Shown here: positions 1 to 8,031 of the stretch, in pieces
Layout: each line of letters starts with the position of its first letter
How positions within the stretch are numbered: position 1 is the first letter of the stretch
Translations under genes and position numbers: made by a program
Notes under the pieces: model-generated
What the model saw: only the letters and a program-made list of their open reading frames with translations
The model's database searches: none
What the model was told of the DNA's origin: nothing
Source of the DNA: Anabaena cylindrica PCC 7122
Lineage (GTDB): Bacteria > Cyanobacteriota > Cyanobacteriia > Cyanobacteriales > Nostocaceae
Assembly: GCF_000317695.1 (NCBI RefSeq)
Contig: NC_019771.1
Coordinates: 62,001-126,000 of the forward strand
Length of the DNA stretch: 64,000 bases
Reading direction: 5' to 3'

Positions 1-2
1 AA

Positions 3-287
3 TTTCGAGACATATTTGAATCCACTAAGTCTTGGGGCGAAAGCATAATGAATTTATTAGATTGGATGCACGATGGACTTTCTTATTTTCCCAAAAGTAT
101 AGGAACAATGATTAGGTGGTTTGGTGAAGTTGTAGGTTATTTTGACGGCAGAACTACTAGTGGTACTGTAGAAGGAATTAATAATAAACTCAAATTAATC
201 AAAAGACTTGGATATGGATTTCGTAACTTTAGCAATTTCAGATTACGTAGTTTATTAAACTGGCACTTTAGTATTAATTCTCCATAA
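3..287 (+). CDS. ISL3-family transposase, C-terminal part (cut by window edge)
   Basis: The reading frame is open from base 3 and reads in frame through the ATG at 48, so this is the C-terminal end of a longer protein that starts outside the window. The tail carries YFDGRTTSGTVEGINNK followed by a basic KLIKRLGYGFRNFSNFRLR segment. This is the usual end of ISL3-type (DDE) transposases, where the last catalytic Glu lies in the TSGTVEG stretch. About 95 residues are visible. Nothing here shows whether the upstream part is intact. I assign the family from the tail motif only; a truncated IS remnant is as likely as a full element. Confidence 0.75.
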   Translation, partial: FRDIFESTKSWGESIMNLLDWMHDGLSYFPKSIGTMIRWFGEVVGYFDGRTTSGTVEGINNKLKLIKRLGYGFRNFSNFRLRSLLNWHFSINSP

Positions 288-370
288 AAGAGACGCAAGA
301 GCCCAATATCCTAGAGCAATTAAGGCACTAAAAAATAATTTAAGCCCTAAAATCCCCAGTCTAAAATTAT

Positions 371-940
371 ATGACTTATATTGAAATTATTGCAGCTATC
401 TTCGGTCTTGTCAGCGTTTGGTTGACTGTTAAAGAAAATATCTGGTGCTGGCCGACTGGGTTAGTGATGGTGTTTTTATATATCTTCGTTTTCTATGAAG
501 CACGTCTTTATTCAGATGCTATTCTCCAAGTAATTTACATTTTTTTACAAATCTATGGTTGGTATGCTTGGTTACATGGAGGTAACGATGATTCTCCACT
601 TGCGGTTACTCGCATTTCTAACCAAGGAAAATTGATTTGGTCTGGGGTTGCCGTTGTTGGGACTTTCGGTTTAGGTTATATTATGCACAATTACACTGAT
701 GCAGCTTTACCTTACCCTGATGCAAGTATTACTATTTTAAGTTTAATTGCCCAATGGTTGATGGCTAAGAAAATATTAGAGTGTTGGATTATTTGGATAA
801 TGGTTGATTTAATAGCAGTGGGAGTTTACGCTGTTAAACATCTTTACCCCACAACGGGACTCTATACGGTATTTTTGGTTTTAGCTGTATTGGGGTATAA
901 AGAATGGAAAAGGGCTTACAAAAAACTACGACTGGGATGA
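371..940 (+). CDS. pnuC: PnuC-type nicotinamide riboside/NMN transporter
   Basis: This is a 189-residue integral membrane protein with about seven hydrophobic segments, of normal length for PnuC. The N-terminal part has the family pattern of a helix, then VKENIWCWPTGLVMVFLYIF, then YSDAILQVIYIFLQIYGWYAW, with the Trp/Tyr/Gln-rich helix that lines the vitamin-binding channel. PnuC proteins move nicotinamide riboside by facilitated diffusion, and phosphorylation inside the cell traps the substrate. The next gene is a NadR-type enzyme that overlaps its 3' end, which supports this job. The start at 371 is the first ATG and precedes the first membrane helix closely; no strong ribosome binding site is visible. 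Confidence 0.88.
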   Translation: MTYIEIIAAIFGLVSVWLTVKENIWCWPTGLVMVFLYIFVFYEARLYSDAILQVIYIFLQIYGWYAWLHGGNDDSPLAVTRISNQGKLIWSGVAVVGTFGLGYIMHNYTDAALPYPDASITILSLIAQWLMAKKILECWIIWIMVDLIAVGVYAVKHLYPTTGLYTVFLVLAVLGYKEWKRAYKKLRLG

Positions 941-1893
941 TTTTGGGCAAGTTTATGCCTCCACATCTAGGACATAAGTATCTTGTCGATTTTGCGCGAA
1001 ATTATGTTGACGATTTGACTGTTTTAGTTTGTTCTATTCAGTCAGAACCTATTCCCGGAGATTTGCGTTACTGCTGGATGAAGCAGATTTTTTCTGATGT
1101 AAATGTGGTTCATGTCACTGATGAAAATCCCCAGGAACCAAAAGATGATCCTAATTTTTGGCAGATTTGGTATGACAGTATTCGTCGGGTATTACCTACG
1201 GGGCCAGATTATGTTTTTGCTTCGGAAGATTATGGTTGGAAGTTGGCAGAAATCTTGGGAGCAAGTTATATTCCTGTAGATCATGGACGGAATTTAGTAC
1301 CTGTCTCTGGTACACAAATCAGGCAAAATTCCCTTACTAATTGGCGTTATCTACCGGAATCTGTGCGTCCTTATTTTGTGCGTCGTGTGTGTATTTTTGG
1401 TGCAGAATCGACGGGTAAATCGACGTTGACTCAAAATTTAGCTAACCACTATCATACTGTTTATGTGAGCGAATATGCACGGGGATTATTAGATTTTAAA
1501 GGTGGACATTGTGATTTTACAGATATTCCTCTGATTGCTAGAGGACAAATGGCTTCTGAGGATGCTTTGGTGCATCAGGCAAATAAAGTAATATTTTGTG
1601 ATACTGATTTAATTACAACTACGATTTGGAGTGATGTCCTGTTTGGAAAATGTCCCCGGTGGATTGAGGAGGAAGGTAATCGTAGACAGTATGATTTATA
1701 TTTGCTGCTGGATGTGGATGTACCTTGGGTGAATGATTCTCAGCGGTTTTTGGTTAATTATCGAGAAGAATTTCGCGATCGCTGTATTCAAGCTTTAGAA
1801 TCACGCAATCGACCTTATATTATCATTAATGGTGACTGGAAACAACGCTGGCAAAAGGCTTGTAGAGCAGTAGATGAGTTGTTGGAGAGATAA
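904..1893 (+). CDS. nadR: NadR-like NMN adenylyltransferase / ribosylnicotinamide kinase
   Basis: The protein has 329 residues and two domains. Residues 12-150 form a nucleotidyltransferase with GKFMPPHLGH (the HxGH signature) near the start and VSGTQIR near its end. From about residue 160 comes a P-loop kinase with GAESTGKST (Walker A) at about 165-173. In the NadR family these parts make NMN from nicotinamide riboside with ATP, then NAD. The HTH domain of enterobacterial NadR is absent, so a transport-coupled enzyme is likelier than a repressor. Its start overlaps pnuC. An alternative ATG at 937 forms an ATGA overlap with the pnuC stop (937-940), and either start implies translational coupling. 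Confidence 0.85.
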   Translation: MEKGLQKTTTGMILGKFMPPHLGHKYLVDFARNYVDDLTVLVCSIQSEPIPGDLRYCWMKQIFSDVNVVHVTDENPQEPKDDPNFWQIWYDSIRRVLPTGPDYVFASEDYGWKLAEILGASYIPVDHGRNLVPVSGTQIRQNSLTNWRYLPESVRPYFVRRVCIFGAESTGKSTLTQNLANHYHTVYVSEYARGLLDFKGGHCDFTDIPLIARGQMASEDALVHQANKVIFCDTDLITTTIWSDVLFGKCPRWIEEEGNRRQYDLYLLLDVDVPWVNDSQRFLVNYREEFRDRCIQALESRNRPYIIINGDWKQRWQKACRAVDELLER

Positions 1894-2052
1894 AAGAAGC
1901 GATCGCAGTTCCGTTGTAGTTGTGCGATCGCCCTAATTAATTGACACCTAGCCAAAGGAATCAATTCACTAACGATTATAGTTCTCATATTGCTAATATT
2001 GAGTGCAGTGTTATCCCCCTCAGGTGTCTCACCCCGCAGGAGACACAGCAGA

Positions 2053-2083
<31 letters not shown>

Positions 2084-2131
2084 AAAACTGGCTTTGTGTA
2101 TAGGTTTTAATTTGGATTTTGTACCTCCTAA

Positions 2132-2362
2132 CTACGCAAACTGCTGTAATTTAACAACTACTTTGCCGCAATTTTTACCTATCAGGAGGTCTTGGACGGC
2201 ATCAGGTATGGCTTCTAAGCTCTGAAACTCTGTTGGTTTCACTGCGACTTTAATTTTACCAGTGTAGAACAGATTTGAGTAAGCGATCGCGTGCCTCTGG
2301 AATATATTTTTGATAATATGGCATCAAAAAACCACGCATAGATGCAGCTTTCCAAAAAATTT
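2132..2362 (-). pseudogene. C-terminal remnant of a zinc-independent MDR (quinone oxidoreductase-like) dehydrogenase
   Basis: Read on the minus strand, the region encodes QIFWKAASMRGFLMPYYQKY followed by IPEARDRLLKSV. After a one-base shift near 2265 it continues KIKVAVKPTEFQSLEAIPDA and VQDLLIGKNCGKVVVKLQQF, ending in a TAG at 2132-2134. This is the typical C-terminus of medium-chain NADP-dependent oxidoreductases, where a MRGF segment precedes the final G-K-hydrophobic strand. The N-terminal two thirds are missing and one base is out of frame, so the gene is dead. The double-cupin gene begins just beyond its truncated 5' side. The family call rests on my recognition of the tail. Confidence 0.6.
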
Positions 2363-2459
2363 GTCATCTAAACACGGTATCACTATACAACCAGCAAATA
2401 AAAATTCATTTTTTTATCATAACAATGTAAATCTTTTGCACACAAACACAGGTATTCAA

Positions 2460-3365
2460 ATGAACAACAAAGCCTCCACAGGACGTAAACACGTAGAAAC
2501 TGAAGAATCACTTAACTCAGTTATCAACTTTCCACAATTACCTTTTGAGGTAAAAAACTTTATTACTGGTGAATTCGGTACGGCTCAGATTCTATCCATC
2601 AACAAAAGTACTGGCGAATCTACAGAGCGAGTAGTCCTGAACAAAGGCTGGGACGCACCTATCGGTCATTTCACTACTGATGTGGAAATTTTCGTACTAA
2701 CCGGCGTACTTTGCCAAGGTGGGTTTAAACTCCGCAATCTCAGTCACTCTTTCATCCCTGCTGGTATACCTACTGGCCCATGGAAAACCGAAGAAGATAC
2801 CATTATCTTATGGATGCCCGATGCCACTCCCACTTACATAACAGAAGACTACACCAGCCTTGAGCAAACAAGAGAAAATTCTGTATATCATCCAAATATG
2901 CAGACCCATGAACGGATGACTGAGTATATTCCCCTGCAAGAACTTCACGCTATGAAATGGGAAAGCACAACCTTCCTACCTCCTGGTTCAGCACGTAAAA
3001 GCTTGTACACCAATAAAAAAACCGGACGCGCCACATGGATTCTTGGTTTAGTACCTATGTGGTTAGAAGGTAACTTTTATGCTGGTCATCCTACTACTGA
3101 GGAGGCATATGTCATCAGTGGAGATATCCTTGGGCATTGGTCTATGAGTGATGATCCTTTCAATAGACGTTATAGTGCTATGTGCAAAGACGGCTACTAC
3201 TGGCGACCTGCACACATTCCCCACGGTCCATTTTGGACAGAAAGTGGCGCATTACTTTTATTTCGTACTCTTGATCAGCTAAATTGTTACTGGATACTGC
3301 ATAACCCAGATATTACTCAGCAAGATCAGGCGCTTCTCCAAGCTGCTCTTGAGAAAAACAAGTAA
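2460..3365 (+). CDS. Double-cupin protein (DUF4437-like)
   Basis: From the ATG at 2460 the protein has 301 residues. The frame is open upstream to 2310, but the extra 50 residues look non-coding and overlap the flank of a pseudogene. Two cupin-like halves are visible. One is centred on IGHFTTDVEIFVLTG with HSFIPAGIPTGPW, the other on GHPTTEEAYVISGDILGHW with YYWRPAHIPHGPFW. The second half holds His and Glu residues suitable for a metal site. The arrangement resembles DUF4437/ChrR-like cupins, whose substrate is not established. No signal peptide is seen. The gene stands alone, between two decayed genes. Confidence 0.6.
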   Translation: MNNKASTGRKHVETEESLNSVINFPQLPFEVKNFITGEFGTAQILSINKSTGESTERVVLNKGWDAPIGHFTTDVEIFVLTGVLCQGGFKLRNLSHSFIPAGIPTGPWKTEEDTIILWMPDATPTYITEDYTSLEQTRENSVYHPNMQTHERMTEYIPLQELHAMKWESTTFLPPGSARKSLYTNKKTGRATWILGLVPMWLEGNFYAGHPTTEEAYVISGDILGHWSMSDDPFNRRYSAMCKDGYYWRPAHIPHGPFWTESGALLLFRTLDQLNCYWILHNPDITQQDQALLQAALEKNK

Positions 3366-3575
3366 AATTAGAGAATACTCCCCTGATCAATACTGAATTT
3401 AAGTGGTTCTTCGGTTATTTTTATGGAGAACTTGGTTCAAAATCATTGAAAGCCTTATCCTGTAAGCATTTTATTCAAGAAGGATCATAATCCCTTATAA
3501 CTCTTACGTGGCAGGGGTTTTGTTATAAATAATCCTCAACCACCATAAAAACAACGCAAGAGCTATTTAAGTCAG
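3366..3575. other. Non-coding stretch, nothing recognised
   Basis: The 210 bases between the double-cupin gene and the hisS remnant contain no convincing reading frame, tandem repeat or hairpin with a T-tract that I could identify. Confidence 0.4.
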
Positions 3576-3812
3576 CCTTCTTTTAACTTCTTCAGCTAAA
3601 TCTGCCAAAGCAACCTCTACTTGTTCACCACTTTTCAAATCTTTCAATGATGATTTTTTGGCTGCGGCTTCATTAGCACTAAATAATAACCCAAAGTTGA
3701 ATTCCTTGTTTATCTGCTGCTTGAAATTGTTTACCTAAAGGACATTTCTTAAAATTAGTCACAACATTAATTCCTTCTTGACGCAACTGCTGTGATACCT
3801 TTAAATAAACAG
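3576..3812 (-). pseudogene. Degenerate extra copy of the 3' end of hisS
   Basis: About 237 bases match, with scattered substitutions and small indels, the 3' end of the intact hisS gene at about 4511-4750. Long identical stretches are shared, for example the blocks around 3582-3625 and 4518-4560 and around 3712-3740 and 4648-4672. On the minus strand the fragment would encode the last roughly 80 residues of the anticodon-binding domain, but indels break the frame. It ends abruptly beyond 3812. It lies about 0.7 kb from the live gene with the GFA gene between them, so a local partial duplication is likely. Confidence 0.85.
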
Positions 3813-3958
3813 CTTTGTAGGGTACGTTAGACTCAATAATTCATCAACAATCAACAAACAGTTGATATCTGACACACATGACGAATGAACCCATCATTTC
3901 CCAGTTAATAGACTACTAGGAAAAAATCAAACTTGAGATATCAAAAGGAGAGCAAAAT

Positions 3959-4387
3959 ATGTCTAATGTAAGTGTTGCAAAAGGTAGCTGCCTATGCGGA
4001 GTGGTAAGCGTGTCCACAACAAATATGAGTAATCATGTAGGAGCTTGCCATTGTAATATGTGTCGCCAGTGGGGTGGAGGACCTTTGTTAGCAATTGAAT
4101 GTGGAAGTGATGTTACCTTCTCTGGTGAAGAAAATATCGGGGTTTATCAATCCTCAGAATGGGCAGAGCGTGGATTCTGTAAGCGTTGTGGTACCCATCT
4201 ATTTTATAAATTGAGGCAAAATAACCAGTTCTTCATGCCTGTTGGACTATTCAATAACGGTGAAGGTCTTATTTTCGATCATCAGTTTTTCATTGATGAA
4301 AAGCCTGAATATTATTGTTTTGCGAATGCAACCAATAACCTGACGGGGGCAGAGGTATTTGCACAGTTTGCCCCTCCATCAGAATAA
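3959..4387 (+). CDS. GFA-family (glutathione-dependent formaldehyde-activating enzyme-like) zinc protein
   Basis: This is a 142-residue protein with the complete GFA/Mss4-like zinc signature. It has GSCLCGVV at residues 9-16, ACHCNMCRQW at about 29-38 and GFCKRCGTHLFY at about 71-82. These Cys residues bind structural and possibly catalytic zinc. Members were named after an enzyme reported to speed formation of S-hydroxymethylglutathione, but most homologues have no proven reaction, so I call only the family. A good ribosome binding site (AAAGGAGAG, about 3945-3953) fixes the start. The gene sits between hisS and its decayed partial copy, which suggests it arrived with or after a local rearrangement. 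Confidence 0.85.
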   Translation: MSNVSVAKGSCLCGVVSVSTTNMSNHVGACHCNMCRQWGGGPLLAIECGSDVTFSGEENIGVYQSSEWAERGFCKRCGTHLFYKLRQNNQFFMPVGLFNNGEGLIFDHQFFIDEKPEYYCFANATNNLTGAEVFAQFAPPSE

Positions 4388-4431
4388 TAATAAACCTTAC
4401 TTTTGCAGAAATCGTTCTTTTCAAACTCAGT

Positions 4432-4503
4432 TTATCAAGTTTCCTAATTACATGAGGTACATCATAGCCCCCTCCTCGCTTGCGGGTTGGGAGAGGGTTT
4501 TTT
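4432..4503. repeat. Partial copy of a TATAGC-type miniature inverted-repeat element (copy A)
   Basis: The stretch TTTCCTAATTACATGAGGTA then CATCATAGCCCCCTCCTCGC matches the left half of elements at 10107, 33653 and 51181. It ends at the hisS stop codon, so the right half is missing or was never present. It could fold into a C-rich/G-rich hairpin downstream of hisS. Confidence 0.65.
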
Positions 4504-5891
4504 TACACAAGCCTCCGTTTAACTTCTTCAGCTAAATCTGCCAAAGCCACCTCTACTTGTTCACCACTTTTCAAATCTTTCAATGATGATTTTTGTGCTG
4601 CGGCTTCATCAGCACCAATAATAACGCAAAATTGTATTCCTTGTTTATCTGCTGCTTGAAATTGTTTACCTAAAGGACGTTTTTCAAAATTGGTCACAAC
4701 ATTAATTCCTGCTTGACGCAATTGCTGTGATACCTTTAAATAAACAGGCATTAAATCTTCTTGCATATTCACTACCACAACCTGGGTTGGGGTTGCAGAT
4801 AAGGTATTGAGAATACCCGCTTTTAACAACCGACTAATTAACCGCGTTAAACCAATGGAAATTCCCACTCCAGGCATTTTTTCGCCTAAAAACATCCCCA
4901 CTAATTCCTCATATCTGCCACCAGAGCAAATACTACCTAACGCTTCATGTCCTATTAAAGTAGTTTCGTAAACAGTTCCAGTATAATAATTTAAACCACG
5001 AGCGATAGATAAATCAATACAAAACCGTTTATCAGCAACTCCTAAATCTCTAACTCCATTAATTACAGTTTCTAATTCAGAAACTCCTAAATTAAATTGC
5101 TCGGCTTCAGGAAAATGTTGTGCTAAATGTTTGAGTTTATCTAAAACATCATCTACACTACCATCAATTTTAATAAATTCAATAATTTTCTCAGTTTGTT
5201 CAAGAGAAATTCCTTCTTTTTCTAACTCTAATTTAACTTTAGTTTCTCCAATTTTTTCCAAATTATCAATAATGCCAATACAAGCTTTAATTTGGTTTTC
5301 TGCAACTCCTACAGATTGAAAGAAACCTGTAAGAATTTTCCGGTTATTAATGCGAATTACAAAATCACCAATATTAATTGCCTCAAATATTTCGGTGATA
5401 ATTGCTGGCATTTGGGCATCATATAGCAAACTGAGTTTACCACGAGCAACAACATCAATATCACATTGCCGAAACTGCCGAAAACGTCCATCTTTTGCCC
5501 GTTCTCCTCGAAAAACCATATCCATTTGATAACGTGCAAAGGGAAAGGTTAATTCATTTAAGTGACGGGCAATATAAGCTGCAAAGGGAACAGTTTGATC
5601 AAATTTTAAAGCTCTTGCTTCTGAACCTGTTTCACCAGATTTATCCTTTTCTGCTTGGCGATTTGGTGGTAAGATAGGCTCAATACCATATATTATATTA
5701 TCACCTTGATTTCCCTTGGCTTGCAGCACTTCTAACCTTTCAACTGCTGGGGTTTCAATCGGTGTAAAGCCATAGCTTTCAAATACACGACGGATTATAT
5801 CTAATAAATATACTTCTAAACGCTTTTCGCTGGGTAGAAATTCTGGAAAACCGCTAGGGGTAGAAAAGTTGATTTTGTCGCTTTTTGCCAT
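4503..5891 (-). CDS. hisS: Histidyl-tRNA synthetase
   Basis: A class II aminoacyl-tRNA synthetase of 462 residues that charges tRNA-His with histidine using ATP, in the cytoplasm. Landmarks in order are GFPEFLPSEKRLE at the N-terminus, FDQTVPFAAYIARHL, motif 2 with FRGERAKDGRFRQFRQCDID, the histidine-specific ARGLNYYTGTVYET, and motif 3 with CSGGRYEELVGMFLG and PGVGISIGLTRL. A C-terminal anticodon-binding domain follows from about residue 365. It is longer than the E. coli enzyme (424) because of an insertion in the middle, as in many cyanobacteria. A damaged copy of its 3' end lies about 0.7 kb beyond its stop codon. Confidence 0.97.
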   Translation of the reverse strand: MAKSDKINFSTPSGFPEFLPSEKRLEVYLLDIIRRVFESYGFTPIETPAVERLEVLQAKGNQGDNIIYGIEPILPPNRQAEKDKSGETGSEARALKFDQTVPFAAYIARHLNELTFPFARYQMDMVFRGERAKDGRFRQFRQCDIDVVARGKLSLLYDAQMPAIITEIFEAINIGDFVIRINNRKILTGFFQSVGVAENQIKACIGIIDNLEKIGETKVKLELEKEGISLEQTEKIIEFIKIDGSVDDVLDKLKHLAQHFPEAEQFNLGVSELETVINGVRDLGVADKRFCIDLSIARGLNYYTGTVYETTLIGHEALGSICSGGRYEELVGMFLGEKMPGVGISIGLTRLISRLLKAGILNTLSATPTQVVVVNMQEDLMPVYLKVSQQLRQAGINVVTNFEKRPLGKQFQAADKQGIQFCVIIGADEAAAQKSSLKDLKSGEQVEVALADLAEEVKRRLV

Positions 5892-5930
5892 GCCGATACC
5901 TTGTCAAGTGGTAATTTAATCACAGAATTA

Positions 5931-6377
5931 TTATTTTAACCTTTCTTCTTGAATAAGAGTGCGTTGGTAAATTTGATCATTTTTAAACCATTGCCAAGTA
6001 CGAGCGCGATAGTTATTATCAGGACTGATTTGAATCATTTCATACAGGTACATATCGGGAAACTGTTTATAACCAAACCACAAAATAACGGTTGCATCAT
6101 CAACTTCCCAAGCTTTACCTTGAATACGTTCGGTATCAAACCAGAGTTTTTTATCTTGATATGTTCCTGGAAATTTATGCTCTTCTTGTTTACCATTTTC
6201 CCAAGTATAACGATTAATTTGATAGTAAGAATAATCGCTATTTGCAGGAAATTGACAACTTAAATGAGATTGATGACTGTCAAGAATTTTTCCTGTTGTA
6301 TCAACCAAGGTATAAGTTCCTACCCATTCACCTTCATGACGGGCTAAAACAGGCATTTCTAAACGAATATTAGACAT
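5931..6377 (-). CDS. Lipocalin-like protein of cyanobacterial DUF3598 type
   Basis: A 148-residue soluble protein with no signal peptide. The sequence reads like a single small beta-barrel: LARHEGEWVGTYTLVDTTG, then CQFPANSDYSYYQINRYTW, then DDATVILWFGYKQFPD and YRARTWQWFKNDQIYQRTLI. Aromatic residues line alternating strands. Such barrels are common in cyanobacteria and are distantly related to the CpcS/CpeS fold, but no substrate is known and I do not assign one. It lies 39 bases upstream of hisS on the same strand and may share its transcript. The start ATG at 6377 lies just downstream, in the gene's sense, of a heptamer repeat array. Confidence 0.6.
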   Translation of the reverse strand: MSNIRLEMPVLARHEGEWVGTYTLVDTTGKILDSHQSHLSCQFPANSDYSYYQINRYTWENGKQEEHKFPGTYQDKKLWFDTERIQGKAWEVDDATVILWFGYKQFPDMYLYEMIQISPDNNYRARTWQWFKNDQIYQRTLIQEERLK

Positions 6378-6386
6378 AATTGGTTT

Positions 6387-6430
6387 GGTAATTGGTAATT
6401 GGTAATTGGTAATTGGTAATTGGTAATTGG
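6387..6430. repeat. Heptanucleotide tandem repeat (GGTAATT)n, about 6 copies
   Basis: Six perfect head-to-tail copies of the seven-base unit GGTAATT occupy most of the gap between the lipocalin-like gene and the aldehyde dehydrogenase gene. Confidence 0.9.
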
Positions 6431-6472
6431 GAACAACTTTTACCCGTTTCCCATTTCCTATTTCCCATTTCC

Positions 6473-7894
6473 CTATTCTCCTTCATTAAACCACCACGGG
6501 TCTTTATTGGTGTTGGTTTTAATTAGAAAGGCTTTTTTTCTCATGAAGCGTTTTAATGCTGCTGCACCCATGCGAGAACCTCCTAAACCAGAAAATTTAA
6601 AGGCGTTTTTCTCTCCTTCGTGCATCATAGATGTTAAACCTGCATCATTAATACTAATAGCACCTACATCTATTTTTTGGGCAACTTCAATTGCTAATTC
6701 TTCTGATTGAGCAAATACAGCCGCACTCAGTCCATAAATAGAGTCGTTTGCTAAATCCACTGCTTCTTCTACTGTGGAAAAAGCCATTACGGGCATAATG
6801 GGGCCAAAGGTTTCTTCAGTCATCACTTTCATGGAATGATCAACTTCGGTGATAACTGTGGGACGACACCACCAACCACCACCTAATTCTTCTACTTTAC
6901 CACCACAGTGAATTACTGCTCCTTGTAGTAGGGCATCTTGTAGATGTTCATTAATAATTGCGGCTTGGTTTTCGGAAATGATGGGGCCGATTTCACCGCT
7001 TTCGACTGTAGGATAGGCTAGTTGTAGATGTGAGGCTTTAGTTACTAATTGATGATAAAATTCTTCAAAGATAGATTCAGCAACATAAATTCTTTCAATT
7101 GATAAACATGACTGCCCAGAATTGATCACAGAACCCCATAAAATTGCTGAAGTTGCTAAGTCTAGATTAGCTGATTCTAAAACTATAGCTGGATCTTTTC
7201 CTCCTAATTCTAAGAAAGATGGAATAAAGTTTCTCGCTGCGGTTTGTGCGACTATACGCCCTGTTTCAACACTGCCTGTGAAGCATACTAAATCTACTTC
7301 TTCGATTAAAGCTGCTCCTGTTTGTCCTGCTCCTTCTACAAAGTTTAAAACATCGCGTAATTTAGGAACTGTATTTAGTGCAGTCATCAAGGGTGCAACA
7401 AAACGGGGAGTAATTTCGCTGGGTTTAACTATGACGGCACAACCTGCTAGTAAAGCTGGAATTGTATCAATTGTAGATAATAATAAGGGAAAATTCCAGG
7501 GACTAATTACAGCTACTAGAGGATAAGGAACGGCTGTTTGTTGTAAAGCAATAAAGGGAATAGCTGTATTTTTGGAGGTTTCTTGTAGTAACTGGGGAGC
7601 TAAATTACACCACCTATCAATACTTGAGAGAAAAGAGTCTATTTCTAGTACAGTTGTTGATAATCTACCTGTATCACTTACCAAGGCATCTGTTAACTGT
7701 TTGCGCTCAGATAATATGGCTTGTTTCCATTGCTTGAGTGCATCAATTCTGCCTTCAATACCGAGTTTCTGCCAATAAATTTGCCCTCTGCGGAGTCGGT
7801 GACATTGCTGGGATAGCAGTTTGGGAGGTGGTGGGATAATGACATAATCAAATTTCCCTGTGCGGGGGTTGCGGACTTCAATTGGTTTTGTCAT
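6473..7894 (-). CDS. Aldehyde dehydrogenase family protein
   Basis: A 473-residue NAD(P)-dependent aldehyde dehydrogenase that oxidises an aldehyde to the acid. The visible landmarks are SPWNF at 131-135, the cofactor-binding CFTGSVETG at about 204-212, the general base Glu in LELGGKDP (about E229) and the catalytic Cys in NSGQSC (about C263). EETFGPIMPV lies towards the end. The length is a little short of the classical 490-500, as in the fatty-aldehyde or coniferyl-aldehyde-like branch. The protein ends in a basic, hydrophobic tail. The same strand carries the nitrilase-like gene upstream, separated by a heptamer array. The substrate cannot be read from the sequence. Confidence 0.92.
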   Translation of the reverse strand: MTKPIEVRNPRTGKFDYVIIPPPPKLLSQQCHRLRRGQIYWQKLGIEGRIDALKQWKQAILSERKQLTDALVSDTGRLSTTVLEIDSFLSSIDRWCNLAPQLLQETSKNTAIPFIALQQTAVPYPLVAVISPWNFPLLLSTIDTIPALLAGCAVIVKPSEITPRFVAPLMTALNTVPKLRDVLNFVEGAGQTGAALIEEVDLVCFTGSVETGRIVAQTAARNFIPSFLELGGKDPAIVLESANLDLATSAILWGSVINSGQSCLSIERIYVAESIFEEFYHQLVTKASHLQLAYPTVESGEIGPIISENQAAIINEHLQDALLQGAVIHCGGKVEELGGGWWCRPTVITEVDHSMKVMTEETFGPIMPVMAFSTVEEAVDLANDSIYGLSAAVFAQSEELAIEVAQKIDVGAISINDAGLTSMMHEGEKNAFKFSGLGGSRMGAAALKRFMRKKAFLIKTNTNKDPWWFNEGE

Positions 7895-7921
7895 TTTTCA
7901 TTTGTCAAAAGGTATTATCTT

Positions 7922-8031
7922 AATTACGAATTACGAATTACGAATTACGAATTACGAATTACAAATTACAAATTACGAATTACGAATTACGAATTACGAA
8001 TTACGAATTACGAATTACGAATTACGAATTA
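7922..8031. repeat. Heptanucleotide tandem repeat (AATTACG)n, about 15-16 copies
   Basis: Fifteen to sixteen copies of AATTACG run head to tail, two of them with a G-to-A change (ACAAATT). The array reaches into the 3' end of the nitrilase-like gene, whose last codons and TAA stop are built from repeat units. Confidence 0.95.

Noticed and set aside
904..1893. NadR as a transcription repressor
   Set aside because: There is no helix-turn-helix domain; the protein starts directly with the nucleotidyltransferase domain.
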